Origin: Marisa cornuarietis | Lineage: Eukaryota; Mollusca; Gastropoda; Architaenioglossa; Ampullariidae | Length of the DNA stretch: 64,000 bases | Assembly: GCA_004794655.1 (NCBI GenBank) | Contig: SMMW01000056.1 | Coordinates: 558,001-622,000 of the forward strand | Direction of reading: 5' to 3' | In this document: positions 60,026 through 64,000 of the stretch, in pieces | Layout of the letters: each line of letters starts with the position of its first letter | How positions within the stretch are numbered: position 1 is the first letter of the stretch | Translations under genes and position numbers: made by a program | Notes under the pieces: model-generated | Database searches by the model: none | Seen by the model: the letters and a program-made list of their open reading frames with translations, nothing else | Told to the model about the DNA's origin: nothing

Positions 60026-62186
60026 ACGTATGTGCACATATCTGAGTCACCTAGACACGCAGTGACAGCCATATATGCACGAACATACCCGCATTCATAT
60101 ACATGCACAGCATATGCCTATTCTCACGAAACATTAGGCTGGGAAAAAAAAACTTCATTCAGTATAAGCCGAGATTTCTCATCAAAATTTCAGGCAGCAG
60201 GGCAGGTAATAATCAACAATTGCAAGCAAGAAATCTGTAATCAAAGCCGCCATTCGACAGAAACCCCTGTACTTCCAAGTTGTTCTCACCTCTGACGTAT
60301 ACGGTCTGTAGTACATGGTCGCCATTTTGCTCACTTGTTGCTCCTGTGGTGCGACTCAACGGGCACAAAGTTTGCCGCGCAGCAACACAACCCTCTAAAG
60401 TTTTGCAGTACAAGCAGCAGTAGGCACAGAGGTGAGACCCCAATGGCGTCTATCTTGACTCCTCCATGGCGGACAAATGACCACAGAGTCTGACGGCGAA
60501 CTTATTGATTGGAGAAGCTTCTGTCTGTAATTAACCTCCCTGAAGGAACGGGGTTGCGCCTTCTGGCCCACCCACCCCCATCCCTCACTCCGTTACGCAC
60601 CTTGTTTACGCGTTGCCAAGGGATACGACGCTGACGGGGCGTCCAACAGCAACGTTTGATAAAAAGACGGCTCCGGGGACGAGTGGGGGAAACAAACTAC
60701 CTTTGCTCTTCAGCTGTCAACGAGGGAACGCCTCGTACAGGCTTTTTTTTTTTTTTTTTTTTAAAGGACCGTTATATCTTGTTTGCCATTCCCACTCCCT
60801 TTCTCATCTTACGCATGACCTGCAGGGGTCAAATATATACTCGGCAGTCGTCAACTCGAATGCCGTTGATAAGAGACATGATAGGTTTGCCCTGCGCTAT
60901 CAAACCTTTTTTTAACGGGAAGGAGAGTGGTGGGGACGGTAGAGGAGGGGGTGAATGTACTTAAGTGGTACGTTTAAGGCTACGATTTGTTTTGAAAGCA
61001 GCCTGAAATTTCCCCAAACTTTCTAATAATACGCCTGTGACGGGCATTTTGACTTAAGGCTTCTTAAGGTTGTGTGTGTGAGAGAGAGAGAGAGAGATGG
61101 AGAATGAAGAGATGGCGAGAGCGATATTCATACAACGCTGATAATACAAATCCACAAAAATGTGGCAACCAGCTTGATTAATGACTATAATGCCTAGGGT
61201 AACACCCGTCGCATTTGTATACAATGTAAACATAGCTGGGTTTTGTTTCTTTATACAATGTAAACATAGCTGGGTTTTGTTTCTTTATACAATGTAAACA
61301 TAGCTGGGTTTTGTTTCTTTATACAATGTAAACATAGCTGGGTTTTGTTTCTTTCCCAAGCAATAACATTTATTAATAAACAACACAAAGTAATTGCTCA
61401 CGCGCACGCATTCACACTCCGTGTAAAAAAAGAGTACATTAATATCAGAATCTTGAGGTTCTCACCAAAACTCGTCGACTTCTGTCTGTTCCAGGCTGCA
61501 GCCTCCGCAGCAGTTCATCTGTACCAACAGGCGAGTCAGGCGCCGGCGAGCTGACCTCTGACCCCTGAACGTCACCCTCGCCAAGGGTCAGAACATCCGG
61601 GGCGTGGAGTGTACTGTCAGTTTGGTGCAAAATCACTTCCGGCAAGTTTTCCATGTTACTCATGGCAACCATGCTGTCTGGTTGCTGTTTTGGGTTTTCA
61701 AGAACAAATGTAAAAAAAAAAAAGTGTAAAAAATTTACTAATTTTATTTTTTAAACTTTTTAGTCTTTTTGAATTTTGTTATCGGTTGTTTTCGTTTTAC
61801 TTTATGAATTTATTTTATTCCCTTCTAATAGGCTGAATTAGAGGAGATAGCCTATCTCTTACTAGTCCTATAGGAGCAGTTATCTATCTCCCCTAATTCG
61901 GCTTGTAAGTTCTCACACAAAATTACAAAAATTTAAAAAAAATTTAATTACTTATGGACTGCTGGAAATGACTTCATATTGCATTGTCGCCAGAAATGAG
62001 TAGCTCGTGAAAATTTCAAACCCCTACGACTATAGAAAGTGGGTGAAAAATTGATTACAAAATTTGCAGACAGACAAGCAAATATACATAGTGAGTTAAA
62101 TAAAAGCCCACTGAACATAGTGACACACACATGCGCGCACGAGCGTAAATACAGAGAGACACACAAGGGCACAAGAGCGCGCGCAT

Positions 62187-62222
<36 letters not shown>

Positions 62223-63637
62223 GTCAGAAATAACCTATTCAGAAGACAGTCTTGTCCATAATTGTCTTATACTCATTACTTTGAAGTTGGTTTACAGCAT
62301 AGAAACAAATGGCAGGTACAGGTGAGGCAGCATTAGTGGCAACTGCTCAGGTGTAGGCAGGATCGAATGTTAGGCGTGGTATTTTATACAGAATCAGCGA
62401 GTGCGGCAATTGTTAGTCTAGAGGTACCGCATCCATAGAAAAATCATCAGTCTTACCTTTTAGATTTGCACCACCGGACAGTTTCCAGCAAAAGAAAAGA
62501 CAAAGGAAGAAGAAGAGAAAAGGAAAATCAAACACTACTTACATTTGATTTGATCAATCTCATGACCATCCCCACAGTAGGCGCTGTGTTGTCTACGGTG
62601 TACAAGTCAGAACCCTAAAGCGATCAGGCCAGATCTTAAATTACAGATCATCTACCAATCGTCCAACACTGTATAACTTAAAAATCGACGACTTAAAAAA
62701 ATAAAATAATAAATTAGAAAGAAATTCACATCTACAAAGTTATAAGAGTTAGAGATGTGTTTACATCATAATGACAATGGCAATAATTTTATTACCTCTC
62801 TAGACAGAAATTTCGCTGTAGTGCTCAACATAGACCATCACAGCGTAAGACAAAATACAAATGCAGTATACAAAGTACATCAAGATACGAACGATTGTGT
62901 ATATAGCTCACATTCTGCTCTCACTCGACTTGAGTGATAGTTATACACGCACGCACATACCCTCATTCATATACATGCACAGAGTATTCCTGTTCTCACG
63001 TACACACACATGCACACGACGTATACACACGCTCACACGCACACACACACACACACACATGCGCGCAGCCTATTGCACGCCGCTCCACCTGGATAGGCAC
63101 GCCCTCGACCCGCATGCCCAGAGTGGCGTTGTCGGCGGACAGCTGCGAGTACATCCGCTGATCCAGCAGGACGGAGGAGAAGCCAACAGGGCTTCGAATC
63201 TTCCAGAACTCGTCCGTCATTGCTGGAACACAAAATTTTCTGTCACTGACTGATCGGTCCCACGAACCCTTGCATTTCACTGAACGCAAAACATTTGCAT
63301 TTATTTGAGAGAGGAGATAGATGCTGTGTCTCAGTAGCGTAAGGGAGGGAAGAAGTGAGGATGGTGCAAGAAAGGAAAAGAAACCTCTCCCCCCCGCACA
63401 CCCCAAGAGGGAAAGAAAAACCGGCAAGCTGTGCCTCGTAATCAGTTTGCCCTCTCTCTACGCACCTGTCCTTTATGACAAGACTGCTTGCTAACCCGAC
63501 CTACCTGCGTTCGCCACGTAGTATTCTATAACGAGGGCTGCCGAGGGCGTGAACATGGTCGCCTTTTCACGCTTGTCACAAAAAAGAAATGGATGGTTCC
63601 AGCGAGGCTGCTCGGCGGGCCTGCCAATGAGGCTAAC
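52629..63637 (-). CDS. CCDC33: CCDC33-type coiled-coil protein, C-terminal part, 13 exons
   Basis: Exons in transcript order: 63637-63505, 63222-63089, 62614-62543, 61684-61466, 60343-60290, 56913-56796, 56322-56020, 55619-55531, 54912-54720, 54354-54281, 53364-53260, 53028-52909 and a tentative last exon 52682-52629. All join in phase, giving about 555 residues; the 5' exons lie beyond the window. The first two exons encode a beta-rich C2-like segment (ALVIEYYVANA, then FWKIRSPVGFSSVLLDQRMY). From 56322 on, the product is coiled coil: REIDSYRQAVQRMGHDILSL, KNDKEKEYL, NQEKVIEKMERILEKQ and ARQWGRERADL, which match the order of motifs in vertebrate CCDC33. That protein is testis- and cilium-associated; its mechanism is poorly known. 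If the donor at 52909 is not used, the frame reads on for 16 residues to a stop. The small 60343-60290 and last exons are the least certain. Confidence 0.85.
53742..54202. repeat. inverted repeat, 67-bp arms, with GCGCATGCGC palindromes
   Basis: Arm 53742-53808 is almost the exact complement of 54136-54202, with a spacer of 327 bases. Both arms carry GTGCGCATGCGC, an NRF1-like palindrome. The pair sits in the CCDC33 intron between the exons at 54281 and 53364. It may be a foldback MITE; I found no target duplication. Confidence 0.65.
56403..56465. repeat. (CA)31 microsatellite next to a CCDC33 exon
   Basis: Reads as (TG)31 on the gene strand, about 80 bases before the acceptor of the 56322-56020 exon. 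Confidence 0.9.
57100..57203. repeat. 37-bp tandem repeat, about 2.8 copies
   Basis: Units beginning GATGAGCAGGGTT, AGTGAGCAGGCTT and AATGACCAGGGTT start at 57100, 57137 and 57174, with CATGCGTTCTGT or CATGTGTTCTGT inside. Divergence between units shows an old array. It is in a CCDC33 intron. Confidence 0.6.
59342..59361. repeat. (AT)n microsatellite
   Basis: Ten AT units in the large CCDC33 intron 56914-60289. The rest of that intron has no exon or domain that I can recognise. Confidence 0.8.
59901..60027. repeat. (CA)n-(CT)n-(CA)n compound microsatellite
   Basis: Two CA arrays (59901-59949 and 60001-60027) separated by a pyrimidine-rich stretch with CT repeats. It lies in the CCDC33 intron after exon 60343-60290. 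Confidence 0.85.
61220..61354. repeat. 34-bp tandem repeat, four perfect copies
   Basis: Units begin TACAATGTAAACATAGCTGG at 61220, 61254, 61288 and 61322 and show no mismatches that I can see. The array ends 111 bases downstream (gene-strand sense) of the donor of the CCDC33 exon 61684-61466. Confidence 0.9.
62188..62218. repeat. (CA)n microsatellite
   Basis: About 15 CA units in a CCDC33 intron between exons 62614-62543 and 61684-61466. Confidence 0.85.
63041..63059. repeat. (CA)n microsatellite close to a splice donor
   Basis: About ten units, reading (GT)n on the gene strand and starting about 30 bases after the donor of exon 63222-63089. Confidence 0.8.
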
Positions 63638-64000
63638 CTGTTGACAACACAAACATGATCAGCGTCTAGCCTTATGGTAACACAAAGGTGATAGCAAGCT
63701 CTAAGCCTCAACTGTTGGTGATACAAATATGATGGTGCGGCCTGAGCATAGGATACTGACGGCAGGAAAGTGATGGAGCATCCCTAATCACTACCCAAAG
63801 AAACAGACACGGAACTCTCTGGAACTCATGCGAAAATTATGTAAACTGATTATCAGTCACTATTTCGTCTTGAATGCTGCGTCATATCAGTTCACTTGTT
63901 GAATACTAGTTAAACACATAGCTAAATAGATAGGCAGTATATTCCGCTGAATAGATATTCGTCGACACCAATGCATAACCTGCTACTTGAACAGATAGAC
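63638..64000. other. CCDC33 intron, right edge
   Basis: Upstream of the first visible CCDC33 exon on the reverse strand. I see no further exon here; the 5' part of the gene must lie to the right of the window. Confidence 0.5.

Overview
The window is animal nuclear DNA: AT-rich, with short exons separated by GT-AG introns of 0.1-4 kb, and dense in retrotransposon and DNA-transposon debris. The protein-coding content and the repeat types (LINE 3' ends ending in ATT or GAT microsatellites, tRNA-derived SINEs, a pogo/Tigger element, a DIRS-like tyrosine-recombinase element, hAT-like MITEs) suggest a lophotrochozoan, most likely a mollusc. The species is an inference; nothing here fixes it. I see no rRNA, tRNA, CRISPR or prokaryotic operon.

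There are three real genes. (1) A KIF9-type kinesin on the + strand, 3188-21256, 21 exons, complete (about 881 aa). (2) A TGF-beta/activin type I receptor kinase of the ALK4/ALK5 (Baboon, Smad2/3) class on the + strand, 29229-40264, 10 exons, complete (504 aa). (3) A CCDC33-type coiled-coil protein on the - strand, from beyond the right edge to 52629, with 13 exons here covering the C-terminal 555 or so residues. Exon borders were placed by hand from homology, splice dinucleotides and phase; apart from one exon start left open (19101 or 19104), they join in frame without a stop. KIF9 and the receptor run in tandem; the receptor and CCDC33 converge tail to tail. KIF9 (axonemal motor) and CCDC33 (testis/cilium-associated) are plausibly co-expressed in ciliated or sperm cells, while the receptor is a signalling gene with no evident functional link.

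Layout: 1-3090 LINE remnants and blank sequence; 3096-21265 KIF9, whose introns hold nested hAT-like elements (4123-4715), a SINE (10486-10674), a LINE end with (GAT)26 (13564-13828), a DIRS-like element (14551-16480) and an inverted-repeat element with iterated motifs (17802-18543); 21266-29228 intergenic with LINEs, a SINE and two hairpins; 29229-40264 receptor, whose intron 2 carries two tail-to-tail inverted LINE copies and a decayed reverse transcriptase; 40265-52338 downstream flank with a 2.08 kb Tigger element and a 238 bp MITE; 52339-63637 CCDC33; 63638-64000 nothing recognised.

I did not find a previously undescribed gene system. The most interesting items are repeat structures that can be checked from the sequence: nested hAT-like elements with clean target duplications, a short DIRS-like element with internal tandem repeats, a MITE with telomere-like core and paired CCAAT boxes, long inverted repeats inside introns, and an unusual GS box in the receptor.
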